Position numbers and translations under genes: made by a program. A DNA stretch of 64,000 nucleotides. Source: Nemertoderma westbladi. Lineage: Eukaryota; Xenacoelomorpha; Nemertodermatida; Nemertodermatidae. The notes beneath the pieces were generated by a model. The model was not told the DNA's origin. It was given only the letters and a program-made list of their open reading frames with translations, and searched no databases. The stretch spans positions 1 to 64,000 of the forward strand of contig JAUCBJ010006595.1 in NCBI GenBank assembly GCA_032718475.1. The letters run 5' to 3'. Of the stretch, positions 1-12,119 are shown piece after piece. Positions within the stretch are counted from its first letter, which is position 1. Every line of letters begins with the position of its first letter.

Positions 1-189
1 CTACAATTCAGTTATTTAAATATTGAAAAGCCAGCTCTCAATTTTCAAGTAGGATAGAACTAGTACATAGGACTAGTTCATTTTGAAAGTTATTTTCACA
101 TGAACGCCACCATAATAGATAGGCTGTAATATATTTGAATTGATGTTGAAAGCTCATGTGTGACCCGGGCCTTATTGCATCATACTTAC

Positions 190-392
190 ATCCCACATAT
201 GACGTTTACTGAAGCTACTTGGTCATTGAGGTTGAGGTTTTCGAACTCTGTCATATTAGTATTCCCGTACAAGTCGTGTTTAGTTCCTTGGAGGTGATCC
301 TGGGTGTACAACTCTATGTGGGGTATGCACTCATCCTGCTGACCTCTGCAGGATGAGATGATCACAGCCATAAGTACAATGCATAATGCCAT
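190..392 (-). CDS. First exon of a secreted beta/gamma-crystallin-like protein (partial)
   Basis: The exon starts at an ATG at 392-390 and encodes 67 residues before a consensus splice donor (GTAAGT, minus strand, from 189). Residues 1-17 are a hydrophobic signal peptide ending near SSCRG, so the product should be secreted or lumenal. The remaining ~48 residues read like one Greek-key motif of the beta/gamma-crystallin fold: an IELYTQDHLQG block (the family's aromatic-x5-G pattern), then NDQVASVNV, which resembles the family's DxxSSxxV strand. A domain needs two such motifs, so the second should lie in the next exon, beyond the left window edge. An exon boundary between Greek keys is usual in animal beta-crystallins. 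An in-frame GTG lies upstream but ATG is the better start. The signal peptide and donor are seen; the family call rests on motif spacing and is moderately certain. Confidence 0.55.
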
Positions 393-2532
393 TGTCGATC
401 GCTTTGGCACTATTGGGATATATTGGCCTATATTGTACTATAACTATTATAACATATACTGTATTATAACTATTGAAAAGTTGATTTATTAATTTCTCAA
501 AGAGATTATTTTTTGAACATTGTGGCCTAAGTACCAAAGCCAAGCCGTAATAATTTATTAATTTACCGACTAAATAATTTATTGTGTGTATAAGTATAAC
601 ATGAAATGTATCGAAATCAATGTGATGGATATGATTACGTATATATAGTTTGTATCTAAGAAATAAAACTAAGTCGTGGATGATTTCTATTGCACACTAA
701 TCATAGCAATGAAACCATTAGGTAGAAGTACTTGGATGGAGAATAATATCGATTCAGTAGAAGCTCCTTAACTCTGTTGTAAACAGCACCCTAGCAGAAG
801 TAAACTTATTCAAACAGAATATATTTAACTAATCAATAGTACTCAAGTCAATCGTCACTCATCAATCATAAAGAATAAATGTAATGTGCGGCGAGCCATG
901 AAGTAAGGTTAGCCTTAGCGTAGTGGCACCATTAATGAACCTGTCGTACTATACACAAAAACTCGCAGCCCTTTACTGTGCTGTGATAGGATTTTGGCGC
1001 AGCTTATCACCATATCGTAGCTAGTACTTTTCCAAGTAAAAACTATATCGAGATCTGTAAAGTAAATATACCAAATTTTATTCATTCCTGGTAGGTCTGA
1101 TACTTCAGAATGATATACAGAAATCTCTTCCGATAAATGAATAAACAAATATACCGGGAAAAGCATCTAAAAACCTTTCTGAGTTTGGGATCCGGGGAAG
1201 GTGGACTATATTATCCGGAGGGATATAAAGTACTCCTTGAACTAATTTTGTGAAAATTAACAACATAAAATAACTAACCATAAGTCTGTATAACCAGACT
1301 TTGTCTATCCAAAAACGACCAGTCCCAATAGACCATAACCGTCAAAAAACCATAAATTTATTGATGCAGAACTCACTCTTGGAAAATGTTGGGGCACTGC
1401 GAACACTTTACTGTGCAGACAAGCAAGACAGCTCTCAGGAATACTAGTACACGTACTCCAAATCATGATCTCTGCGCCATTGGCTTTGCTGAAAACCTGT
1501 CCTCTCCCAAACGGTCCAAAGAGGTTCGGGGGGATCAAGAAGCCAGTTAGGGTCACAATCCCCAAAACTTTCGGACATAAATCTCACACCGAAGTAAGAC
1601 GATCAAATGAGACCAAGTGAACGAACCTCTGAGAAAATTGGATTGAAACGACAAAGGTCAAACGACATGGGCCCCTTATATACGAAAAATTCCTGGTTAA
1701 TCTTGGGAGTACTCAGAAGTTGACCCCAAACTGTCAGTCAAACATAATTAATACCAGGATTGGTCGAAACCAAAAACAATATCTCTTGTGAATGGCTAAA
1801 ACCCAGATTGTATCAACAAATTAATTATCACCTCGATCAAAGGGCGGTATTTCTTTGAGTTCGTAATACAAACACAATGGCCCTTAACACAATGAGATTC
1901 AACTTCCAACATCCAACCGCCCCGCACTATTACCAGCTTCCATCCTCCTTGCCTCAAGCCACATCCCTATTCGATAGCAGTTGATTAACTTGACTGCACT
2001 ATTATACCAGTGAGGTATCTATTTTCTGCCAAACCTCACGGTTTATTGGCAATTGGCTGACTATCAATTAACTGTAGCTGGATTGATGGAGGCGGACGAC
2101 TCCCATTACTAATATGGGAGAAATAATATTGTCCCTGAATAATGCTTACAGTGAAAACCGAATGAATGAATTCCCTACTGTAAATTAATATCTTAGGAAG
2201 CGCAATTGATTTTTAACTGCAAAGCTTCAAACTCCAATACAATGCAGACAATACGGCCCCTGTGTCACATTCTCAGTTCCTGCTCTTTGTTTCCTCGCCT
2301 GGCAGTTGTGGGCCACCGTAGGTAGCATTGGCATAATGGCCGCCAATTTGTTGTATATATAATACCCCAAATCTGTATTACTGCTTAGTTGGCAATTTAC
2401 CACCCAGTGAGCGCATAGTTTTACACCGCTGCTGTACTGTAGGTACCACAGACTGCAGTATAGGTTACCGGTACACTGACAGACTGTGCAATCAATCAAT
2501 ATTGGCCGGAAAACATTAATATCAACGCTAAT
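393..2532. other. AT-rich non-coding stretch, nothing recognised
   Basis: Upstream of the crystallin-like exon. Short open frames at 915-1166 and 1305-1565 (minus) have no recognisable motif, start context or splice pattern. Promoter elements for the exon may lie just right of 392, but no clear TATA box was seen. Confidence 0.4.
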
Positions 2533-3100
2533 ACCAACTCTATTATTTTACCTATAAAATGTTATACACATCCGTCATGTAGGGAAAGGGTGATATTGAG
2601 CCCCTCCTTATATTTCATTATTCTTGATTTTAACGTAGAAAAAATTCCATAAAAATGTACTGCGGTGTGTTTTTTGGCAGCACCATAATTTCCGGTAGTA
2701 AAAAATGTATTCTATATAGGTTTTCTGGAGCGCAGAATCAATTGTAAGATATTTAAAATCATCTGATACTATAAATGGCAGTTTTTGTCCTCTATGTACG
2801 CAATAATGAAAATAACAAGTAACCAGCAATTTTCGGTTTGAACACAAATATTAATTAATTTACTTATACCATGCAATAAAATCATTTTTTTATATTTCTG
2901 GGGCGCGCCGATTGTAATAATGGTAAGGCAAAATGCCATACGTAGTATGGCAAATTTTGGTGCTAGCACAAAAGTTTGCACTTTGAGATGTCTAATCATC
3001 CAGCATCGAAAGATGCAAGTTTGAAATGTGTGGTGCAACTCGTATATATTCCAACGAAATCAGGACCCCAAAAAACTCCTATTATACGAAAAACAGTGTC
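2533..3100 (+). mobile_element. Decayed, internally deleted copy of the piggyBac-like element found at 27.8-29.4 kb
   Basis: Collinear with 27,824-28,960: both have TATAAAATGTT near the left end, a GGTCATATTGACC-like block (here GTGATATTGAGCCCC), a TGTACTG-GGTG segment, AACAAGTAACCAGCA, and the TTTGGTGCTAGCAC core followed by CGAAAAATACAAGTTT-like sequence. Here only one and a half of the internal ~162-bp units remain and the right end is missing. Divergence is high, so this is an old copy. Confidence 0.6.
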
Positions 3101-4277
3101 GAGGGCTGTTTGGCCTTGTTGCCAGTTGGGGATGAAGATGTCGGCTGGGCGGCTACGGGAACCTGGGATCAGGCCAGGGACTTCACTTCGGGGCGCAAAA
3201 GCAGCTGATTGGGCTGCTGAGAAGAGTGCATGCTGAAGTGAGTCATAGCACGAGATTCTGTCCCCATCGCCACTACATCATTTCTGGGGTTACCACGATT
3301 GAGTATTGTCCTTAGTAATTAGTCACTTATTTTAAATTATTTAAATTTTAAATCAAATAATTTGCTGTTAAATTAAATTGTTGCACATGTAGCGATCGGG
3401 TGACAGACTGAACGTAATCAGGATCGAATGTAACATAGTTATTTGGAATCGAACGTAACCGCAATTATGTTACATTGGATCCTATAACTATGTTACATCT
3501 GGATCTATAAATTACTAAGCCCGAATGTAACATACATTTATTTTTGTTCTATCTATTTATCATATTTGTTTTAATTTCAGGGATTAACTGATGAAACGCT
3601 TCTTCGTTTATTTAAAGGAGGATAAGAAACGGATTCTCAATGATAACCTTAGAGTTGGGTAATTTAGGATCAGTAAGGGAAAGGAGCAGGTTACAATGTC
3701 ACGTTATTCTAAGAATACAATAAACGACAATCATCTGTTATTTCTGTATTTGCGTCGAAGTAACCCCCCCCCCCCCCAGTCCCAACGCCAACCTAAATGA
3801 TATAGTATGTATGATTATCTACGTATGTATGAAATAGTGTAATGCATAAAATTTTATACAGTGAATAGTTAGTTAAATTTGTTTCGGCAAATATTTGACT
3901 ACAGGAAAAATATACGTGAATATTGATTAAAATTTGTTTCGTCAGATATTTGACTTAAAGAAAACAAATACAGTGAAATCATGTGTTATAAAATATTTTT
4001 TATATCAATTGTGAATTTTATCCTCAAATGTTCAACTCAATGTCGAAATATAATCGACATTTTTATCATATCTCATTGGTATCATATTAGTTAGGTGTTG
4101 TATGTCTTCCATGTTGCGTTTTCCATCTATATGGAATCATCCTAAAATCAAGTCCCCCCCCCCCCCCCCCCCCCCCCACTTTCATTGATCTTTTTTCGAA
4201 TGTTTACTTGCGTGTTATTTCTGGTAAGCGACGTTTGGGGTATCATTTGTCACACAGACACAATGCTTTGTACGCTG
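3101..4277. other. Non-coding; two poly-C tracts
   Basis: AT-rich DNA with C14 at 3764-3777 and C24 at 4154-4177. Around 3420-3540 there are several copies of TATGTTACAT/ATGTAACATA in both orientations, possibly a decayed hairpin-forming repeat. No gene recognised. Confidence 0.5.
4154..4177 (+). repeat. Homopolymer C24
   Basis: Uninterrupted run of 24 cytosines; length may be affected by sequencing error. Confidence 0.9.
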
Positions 4278-4744
4278 CAATTCTGCCGTGCAATGTAAAA
4301 AGACCGCAAGTCCCAAAACGTCATTTCGAGTAAAACGCAAATTAGTGTTTGCCTTACGATTGTTGGTTTAGAATGTCCGTAAATTACTAATTTATTATAA
4401 ACCTACGCAATTGGGGGTGGGAAATTTTTCTACGTGATTATTTTTCACTTTTCATTAATATTTTGACTTCAGGGTAATTTTTTGTACTTACGGTGTTTTT
4501 GCATTGTACAACCTGTATGTAAATACATATTTTAAGACACATACAGTATTTCAAAAAATCCATATGTGCGTTTTCTTATTATCTATGCAATGACAAAACA
4601 CCGCAAGTCTTGTTGACTTACGGTTTTTTTGCATAAATTTAAGTGACTTACGGTCTTTTACCTTTTTTTAGACCCAGAAAAAGTGAAAAAGTGAATTTTG
4701 GAAAAATGCGACTTACGGTCTTTTCACATTGCACGGCAGAATTG
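4278..4744. mobile_element. Short non-autonomous element with 35-bp terminal inverted repeats
   Basis: The first 35 bases (starting CAATTCTGCCGTGCAATG) and the reverse complement of the last 35 differ at only two positions. The 467-bp interior codes for nothing. The motif ACTTACGGT followed by a T run and GCATTG recurs internally in both orientations (around 4490, 4592, 4612 and 4650), so the interior is built from degenerate copies of the ends. If the repeat is trimmed to CTGCC...GGCAG, both flanks read AATT, which may be a palindromic target duplication. The inverted repeat is seen; transposon status is inferred and no superfamily is assigned. Confidence 0.7.
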
Positions 4745-5239
4745 GAATTGACACGCCACGCAACTAAAAGAGTTCCTGACTTATTTAGCCCGCATTGCGG
4801 ACGAGTTTTTACAATTGCTACAACAGAAAATATCAGTTTAACTGTTAATGAAAATGACAAGTATCCAATCCATTCCTTGAAGTTGATGCTGCAGGTGAGA
4901 ATCATATGAATAACTGTGAAACTATAATCATAAGGAATCCCACCCGGTCTCTAAGTCGTCAAATAGTGTTTAGTGGATAAAATTCAGAAGGAAACACAAA
5001 CTCTCCAGTAGAAACACTGCGACGAATTTGACTTGTTCCAGAAAGATTGTAATAACTACAGTAGTACCGATATAACTAATTAGCCCATTTAAAAAATGTA
5101 TTTTCTGTAATTTTGAGAAATTTAATGTGTAGTTTATGTGCTTCTATGCACGTTTGTATAATTCGTTTATGTTGATGATGTTTATATTCGTATAGCCTGC
5201 CACAATTCCCAATTTCCCTATCTTGAACAAAAAAAATTG

Positions 5240-5445
5240 CCCTATTTTTAACAGGGGTTTTACTCCGTCTCAAAATATTGGAACTTTTTCTTTAGTATAC
5301 CTATACAAAATTTGGTTGAAAATGGTTAAAATCATCAAAAGTTATTTACGAATGAATTATTTATTACGGACGGACCGGTGGACGGACAGACAGACGGACA
5401 TGAAATTTTCATTCGGCCTAATTAACACGATCCCGTAAGCCGCAG
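5240..5445 (+). repeat. Probable dispersed repeat with GGAC/GACA tract
   Basis: An AT-rich block with a palindromic-looking TTTGGTTGAAAATGGTTAAA segment is followed by a GGAC/GACA-type short tandem tract at 5366-5400. This pattern resembles interspersed repeats of marine invertebrates, but no second copy is present in the window. Confidence 0.3.
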
Positions 5446-5904
5446 GCCATACTAAGAATTGGAAACATTTTGTAAAATAATTTATTAAAACTATTATGTA
5501 CATTTAGATTAAATAATAATACAGCAAATAAGTAAGCTTACACAAATAATCACTTTTGTAAAACAATAATTTCTTTCATTCATCAGTTAATAAACTGATA
5601 GACACACACCTCAGGTTGTAGTGAATACTAGTATTCCTTAAGTTAGTAATAATATTGATGTCATCGACCGCATACCTAAACACACACGCACCTCCACCTT
5701 CATGGAGTATGAGTGGATGGATAGGGAATGAATGAACTCCTACCAACAGTCTGCCTATAAAGGCTGATTAAAGGCTGCTTGGGAAGGCCTAAAGATGATA
5801 TTGTAGCTCTAGCCAATCAAGGAGCTAAATGCCAGTTTTTTTTCTTTTTTTTTCTTCATGCCCAACAAAAATCTGCAGAAAAATTGAGACAGGAAAGAAG
5901 CTAA
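5446..5904. other. Non-coding, nothing recognised
   Basis: AT-rich sequence between the GGAC-tract repeat and the truncated end of BEL copy D. No open frame or repeat was recognised. Confidence 0.4.
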
Positions 5905-5911
5905 GAGCTTC

Positions 5912-6240
5912 TTAATTAGTACTATATCCGTAGTGGAATAGTTGTTTCAGAATAGTTATAGCCCTACATAATTTATCCCATGAGCTATAATGGTTCATGG
6001 CGCGGGCTATCCGTGGGGATAAACCTACTTTAGTATTAGGTAAATCTGATTGACTTTGAAATAATTGGGGGGTGTCTGGGACAGCTTCAGTCCGGGAGTG
6101 GATACTCAAAAGGGGGTCTGAGTTTGGGCTGTCCGATTTGTTTACATAATTATTGGTTACTGTGTCAATGGGTTCTCCATATTCGTCCGTATTAAATACT
6201 GGATTTACTGGATTCACCGCAACATTTTGAAAACTTTGTC
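5912..6240 (-). pseudogene. BEL/Pao linker between RNase H and integrase (copy D)
   Basis: Carries GLSPRIARAMNHYSSWDKLC, then an LKQLFHYGY-like end. This is equivalent to copy B residues around 57,745-57,860 (GLSPLIQRAMAHYSSW, YLKRCFHHHY). It sits directly after protease-domain sequence, so about 2 kb of RT and RNase H coding have been deleted. Confidence 0.75.
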
Positions 6241-7071
6241 CCAAAATCTGGTCCTCCCACCGCGAATTCCTCCGCTTCCACAATATAACCGGGTTCATGA
6301 GAATGGATGTAATTGGTCGATATGTTTTCTGAATGAATGTGATTGGTTGATATATTCTCACTAGACATTCTTTCGTTTAAAGTCTTTATCGATGGGCCAG
6401 TGCAGAACCAACCGATTCTGGTCCTGCCAGCGTATGTGGTTAAAGGTAGAGGCGAACTAGGGAGTTTTTGTACAATTTCCAGGGCCTCTGGCGCGTTCTG
6501 GCCGATTAATAATCGAACTCCGGGTCGATCGAGTTTATATCGCGGGATGCTATTACGTTTCACAAAGTCATTGTTGTCCCAGTTATACACAGGTGCTTGA
6601 CTATCGGTAAAGTTCTTAATCGCAACCACCTTGATGTTGTTTAATTTACATATTTCATTTATATCACCGGGGTCAGATAAAGAAATTTTGTAATAACGAG
6701 TTTGTATAACTGATTGCCAGGTTTGCATTACGCCGGATAGATATAATTTTATTGGATGTCCAATCCGTCTTGCTAAATAACTCCTCTGCAAGGTCTTGTT
6801 CAATGAAGGATCCAGAACTTCCTGTATCCATCAGGGCATTTACGGTGACGCTACGGTTGTTACAGTGTAGTCGGACTTGCAAAACGGGGAATTCTCTAAC
6901 ACCAAGCGATTTTGGGTCAGAGGTCTTTAAAGATGTATGACGGTCTATAGGCTGTTCTGGGGGTAATGGTGACTCATACATGATGGCTGTACAGACCGCT
7001 ACATTATTGCAACTTTCCTCGTCCATAGAGAACTCGTCCGTATAGAACTCCTGTTCGGTACTTCCCCTCAT
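6192..7071 (-). pseudogene. BEL/Pao aspartic protease region (copy D)
   Basis: Two overlapping frames (7071-6673 and 6803-6192) together cover a retroviral-type protease. VNALMDTGSSGSFI contains the catalytic D-T-G triad. A conserved downstream block reads GVRLLIGQNAPEALE, then TYAGRTRIGWFCTGP. These match copy A (DSGSTGTFI, GVQILIGQNAHEALE). The protease would release gag and pol proteins from the polyprotein. One frameshift separates the halves. Confidence 0.85.
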
Positions 7072-8160
7072 GTCATAAAGGCATAATCGGTAAATTGAAC
7101 CTTTATTTCCACACGGGGGTCTATATCCTTCTGATGCAATAGGTAGTGATGTTTTCCATTACACTTAACACATTTGTAGGTGTCCCGTAAATAACACTTG
7201 CTTCTATTATGTCCGGCACATAAGCACAGGAAACATACACTTAAAGCAGTTACAGTTTCTCTCCCTTTTTCCAAAGACATTCCAATAAAGTCTGGACACT
7301 GCGGGAGCCTATGGGACTCTTTACAACATAATAAACAGCCGGCGTTATAGGTCGCTGATTTAATTATTGGTTTTAGTTGTTTCAGGCCTTTACGCTGTTG
7401 GTTGCTGCGTTTCTGGCTATCCGAGATATTATATGAGTTTTCACTTCCTTCGGATTCCTCCTCACAGGTTGATAGATCAGTTTGATAAACTTGCTCCTGA
7501 TGCCTAGTTGGGGTTGTTTTGTCGGATTTCGGATCTAGGTAACGCTCACGCCGCTGGGTAATCATTAGCAATGAGGATTCATAATCGAGGTATTCCAAGA
7601 AGTCCTTCATACTTAGAGCTGGTTTAGCACGAAGTTTAGCAATTAGCACATTGCGGTCCCATCGTGTAGATATACTACCCTTAGGTAGGGCTGCAGAAAT
7701 CATACCAACTACAACGGGAGTATTATAATATTCGTGTTTATCCAACCAATCTAATAGTCTACAGATTTCTTTAATCTCGTCAACGAATTCAATCATTTCC
7801 GTAGTTATCACACGTTTACGATTGACCAACTTTTGATACAGATATTGGGCTATTGAAGCTTCATCTCCGTACCTAACATGTAACAGTTTCCATAATTCTT
7901 CCAAACCCTGTGGATGTCCGATATATCTTTGCGCTAATTTATTTCGGATAGCCTTCCAAACAATCTATTAGGAAGCGTAGTTTCTCACTGTTGGGCAATG
8001 GTGAACTAAATATACTATCCTTTACATATTCTCTAAATGGAAGCCATTTTAACTCATTTCCATTAAATTTAATAATTCCACCTACTTTAACAGCTTGACG
8101 TGCTTCAGTACGCGCTAATTGGCGGGTGAAACTATCCTGGGCTATAGTACTATTAAACAT
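7068..8160 (-). pseudogene. BEL/Pao gag, DUF1759-like region and zinc knuckles (copy D)
   Basis: Frames at 8160-7939 and 7904-7068 match copy A gag in order: TEARQAVK, then IKFNGNELKWLPF, then a helical region with ALPKG and TRWD, then CLLC...H...C and CFLCLCAGHNRSKC (CX2CX4HX4C knuckle) followed by CVKCNGKHHYLLH. The frame breaks near 7,905-7,940, where the sequence shifts register within the RFLIDCLEG-GLE segment. The knuckles bind element RNA in active relatives. Strong homology to A and B; inactive. Confidence 0.85.
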
Positions 8161-8189
8161 AGTATTAAAGGTAGAGTTATCACAGAGGC

Positions 8190-10072
8190 CTACATTAGTC
8201 TGGGGAGGCCTGTAGGGTTGTTGACATTATTATCATTTGTATGTCATTTTGTGTACCCATGTTGTACTCAGGGTTTCTAACATTGGGTGAGATAGGAGGG
8301 CGTGACATATTTTCAGCTTCAACGCCGTTTATATCAGAGGCTCTTTTTAGGATTTGATACTCAGGAGAGTCTGGGTTCCTGACCACTGCGACATTATTAG
8401 AGGCCAGGAAGTCCTGAGAATTGACCAGCTTTTGGTGAAGCTCTACGAGAACCTTGGCGGCTTGTACAGATTCACCTCACAACTCTTGCAAATGTCGTTG
8501 CTGCGTAATCGGCGATTGCTCGTTATTGACGGCCTCGTCGTGCAACTGCTTTAAATGCTGCTGTAATTGTTGCCGTTCTTGTTGTTGCCTTCCCAATGCT
8601 TGCTGTTGTTGCCTTCCCAATGCTTGCTGTTGTTGCTGATTTTGTTCACTCACTACTCACCGTTGTCTCGTTGTTTATTTAATTGATTTAATTCAAAATC
8701 AATGTTATTTAATTGTTTCATTTTATTATTTACCGCCTCCTGCATAGCTTGCAGATTTAATGAGGACTCAATTAATCTTTCCCTATATACTGTAGACGTT
8801 TTGTGCTGTAGACTATCTGTCTGGCCACTGCCTACAGTAATTGTCGAAATACCAAAGGGTGTTAATTTGGTTTGGGTTACATTAGCCACAGATGTTACGT
8901 TCGGCTTAGAAGGATTTATTAATATACCGGTATGGGGAACAATATTTGGCACTGCAAGAGGGGTGTTAATAGATTTGAAGAAATCCGAGTTAGAGTCAGT
9001 TCTAAGCTCTTTGGGATTTTTAACGGAATTAGCGGGATGTTGAGGTGGCAGTTCCGGCAGGCGATGTCGTTCAGCTCGTTCCAAGCATCTTCTGCTTCTG
9101 GAAGTCTGAGATGTATCCGATGATTTGTCAAACTCGTCGGAAAAGGTATAGCACTCGAATTGTTTGGTCCTGTTTTCTTTTGTCTGGGAGTCCGACTGTT
9201 GTTTTTCTATTGATTCGATTTCCTTTAAAATGATTTCTCGCTCCCCTTCAATTTGCTTTCTTTTCTGTTCTGATAAAAATTGATTTTTGCATTCCTCTCG
9301 TTCCAGTTCCGCTTCGCGTTTTCGTTCCTCTGCTTCGCGTTTTCGTTCCTCCGCTTCACGTTTTCGTTCCTCTGTCTCACGTTTTCGTTCCTCTGTCTCG
9401 TGTTTTCATTCCTCCGCCTCATATTCAAGCCGTAAGCGTTCATCCTTGGCCTGATTGTCTAATTGTTTTAATTTGTTTTGTTTTTCCTCCCTGTTCCGAT
9501 CCATAATCGCTTTTCGTTGGCTTTCTGAATCCATTTCTTGAACGATATCCCTTCGAATCTTCTTGGTTGTGGGACTAGTCGGGAGATGCCCATGTAATCT
9601 CCTCATCAGCTCTTCTTTCCCCACTCTCTTTATGTAATCTCCCAGGTGTTTACGAATTTCGTCTTCTTGTGCTGCTTGAGTTTCGGGTTCAGTCTGAGTG
9701 TACCCTTCAACGTCACAGACATCAATTATGGATGGATGATCGGAATCGAAAATTACGGGATGAGAACGTTCATCTTGGAAGGAGAGGCAAGTATGTGCTG
9801 AGGTGGCGAATTTTCTTATATTCTCACTGGCTGCGGTTTCTATCACTGCAGCTCCAGTCCGGATGGCGGATTGGTGGAAGGCAGAAAGAATTATTCGTAT
9901 ACATATTATTCTCTCCTTAATGTCATAGAAGAGAGACAGAGTGTTATCTATGTTTGGGTCCTGTAAGACGGTTTCAAAACCAGAGATTTGTTTGGCAAAT
10001 CCGGTTTGAAATGCTCTCAGGGTCCTTCCCACTTTGGTAATGTCTGTGGGATCCGTTGGTACCTTCAATGCT
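8190..10072 (-). pseudogene. BEL/Pao gag, N-terminal and coiled-coil part (copy D)
   Basis: The longest open part covers about 9,406-10,072 and includes a stretch equivalent to copy B's 'ILSAF' region. It continues across frameshifts into an ERKREAEE-type repeat (about 9,260-9,420), expected to form a charged single helix or coiled coil. Then comes a Ser/Thr/Asn-rich spacer and a Gln-rich segment (about 8,500-8,640) with a duplicated 27-bp unit encoding QQQQALGR. Copies A and B carry an EAERKAAEA or poly-Ala repeat at the ERKREAEE position. Gag forms the particle shell around element RNA in the cytoplasm. Several frameshifts make it non-functional. Confidence 0.75.
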
Positions 10073-10392
10073 GTTACTACTACTACTAGTATCGGCATGC
10101 TGCATTGCAGCTGCATTTTTAAGAATGCTGTGCCGGCTTGTCGACAAAATTGCGCCACCACAACTCCCTATCACCCATGACATTTGCTAGATCATCCGAA
10201 TTTTCAGGACCAGTGTCCTTTAAGATGCGTCTCAAGAAAGTCATTGGCTATCCACCATGCTTACTCACTCCATGAGGCTGCCAAAGTACAAGATAATGCA
10301 CTGGCTGGTCCTCACGGTGAAAGCAATGTCCTGCAAAGTGGAGGCAATTTTGTTCTAGTGTCAAGCTTGGGGGAACCAATGAGACACCTCCA

Positions 10393-10441
10393 ATGTTATA
10401 TAGTGTCTGGTTGGCATCTCCAACCAGACACTATATAACAT
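10393..10441. repeat. Perfect 22-bp inverted repeat with 5-nt loop
   Basis: Stem 10,393-10,414 pairs exactly with 10,420-10,441; the loop is CATCT. Compared with plus-strand copies of the same LINE near 23.1 kb, one arm is normal LINE sequence and the other is an extra inverted copy. Confidence 0.95.
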
Positions 10442-12054
10442 CAACGTATAACAACATTGTACTTGACACAATGAACCCAGCGTAGCATTCTTGTGAATGT
10501 GCCATCCAGAGATTTGATATCCTCAGCAGTTAGAGCCCAGCATGGACTCCCATAGAGGAGTACTGGAACTACTGCTGCTCTAAATAATCGGACCTTAAGT
10601 TTCCGATTAATTCTCGGTGACTTCCAAATCCTGGAAAGCCTATTCAAGGCTGCCCATGCCTTTCCCTTACGTATTCGAAGGTCCTCACCTGACTTCCGGA
10701 TCCATGATCCCAGGTAACAGAAGTCGTCCACATGCTCAAGCTTACCATCCTTTGAGTTTATGCTCATCCGATCAGAGACTTGCTGAGAACTTTCAAAGTT
10801 AACTGTCAAAATTTTGGTCTTTCTGGAGTTAATAAAAAGACCAACACTAGAAGCAGCATGTTCTAATGAGCTGAGGAGCCGTTGGGCTCCCTCTAGTGAT
10901 TCTGAGAGTACTCCTAAGTCATCAGCAAAGTCTAGATCAGTTAGGTACTTGGCAGGATTTCCTCGACTTCTGGAGGCAGTAGGTGGAGTTATCATCACCC
11001 CATCATCATTAAGATGATCTAAGGACATGCGTAGAACATAGTCAACCACAATTATGAACAAGAATTGTGCAAGTGTGTCTCCCTGGAGGACGCCCCATAA
11101 CACTTCAAATGGTTCTGTGTCACCATCAACAGTAGACACAAATGTTGTCGAACCATCGTATACTGATCTGATTGCTGCAATAATTTCATCAGGAATCCCA
11201 TATAATGAAAGTATGCTGAACATACGTGAGCGGGAGACTGAATCAAAGGCCTTGAAGAAGTCAACAAAGATAACAGCCAGATGCCTGTCTTTCTTTTTTG
11301 ATAACTCTTCAATTATCCTTCTAAGTGCCAAAATGGGTTCCATGGTCCCACGACCTTTACAGAACCCATTCTGATTTCCACGGAGCAGTCTCTCAATGGG
11401 ATTCCTGATGCGATTTAATAGAATTCTATTGTATAGCTTTGCAGCAATCGAGATCAATGAGATTCCCCGAAAAGAACCATAGAGTGTTAGGTTGCCCTTC
11501 TTGGGAACTGGTACCAACTTATTTGTTTTCATTTCTTGTGGGACTCTTGTTGTTCGGTACATGTCTACTATGATGGGATAGATGAGCTTTAAACACTCAG
11601 GTATTTTAAAGACCTCAGGGGGAACACCATCTACTCCACTGGCACGATTGGTCTTAATGCTCTTTGCAGCAGCCTTCACTTCTGCAAAGGAGATATCGCC
11701 AATGGGAATATCTGGGAGTACAGACTCAGACACTTTTACTTCTATAAAGTTATCAGGCAATACCCTGTCATTATTGAGGAGCATTTCAAAGTGGGCCTTC
11801 CAACCATTGAGGCGATCGGCTAGTGATTCAGCCTTAACCTTGGTGGTTGGTTGGCTTTTCCACCTAGTAAGCAAGTTGATCGATTTCCATGCCTGGGATG
11901 ATTGCCTGCTGTCGTCGGCATCATTGATGGCATCAACCTGTTGGTTTATTAGCTCCTGTAGATTAAGCGAGTACTGCCTGTTCGGGGACCTAGATGCAGC
12001 CTTAACTGCGTTCTTGGCCGCTGTAGTCTGTTTGAGTCGGGACTCTTTCTCCAC
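10441..12054 (-). pseudogene. Reverse transcriptase of RTE-like LINE
   Basis: 537 codons, open but incomplete. Visible RT motifs: VPVPKKGN then RGISLISIAAKLYNRIL (near residues 180-210), NQNGFCKGRG (fingers), VDFFKAFDSV (motif A, near 265), GVLQGDTLA (motif B, near 320) and DLDFADD (catalytic motif C, near 375), then the thumb with SRKTKIL. FADD in place of YADD is typical of RTE-type elements. The C-terminal WALTAED...MLRWVHCVKYN region is interrupted by a foldback insertion at 10,393-10,441 that ends the frame early. RT copies element RNA at the nicked target site. Truncation at both ends makes it inactive. Confidence 0.9.
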
Positions 12055-12119
12055 CTTATATAGGTCATTTCAGCACTTCTAGATTTTGTTGTCAGTCCAG
12101 GGGGCCCTTTTCCTGTTTC

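Larger units (their letters stand above)
5905..10072 (-). mobile_element. BEL/Pao LTR retrotransposon, copy D: old, truncated at both ends
   Basis: Read on the minus strand it gives, in order, gag coiled-coil region, DUF1759-like capsid region, CCHC knuckles, DUF1758-like aspartic protease and the linker ahead of integrase. Each segment aligns with copies A and B further right, but at much lower identity, with many frameshifts and stops. RT and RNase H are absent: protease-downstream sequence joins the pre-integrase linker at about 6,190-6,240. Integrase and both LTRs are missing. The 5' end is cut by the RTE-like LINE at about 10,072. It is older than A-C, or a sister family. Confidence 0.85.

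Noticed and set aside
915-1565. Possible host exons in two minus-strand ORFs
   Set aside because: No recognisable domain, splice context or repeat of usage; could not be supported.
4643-4909. Overlapping ORFs on both strands
   Set aside because: They fall across the end of the inverted-repeat element at 4,278-4,744 and show no domain.
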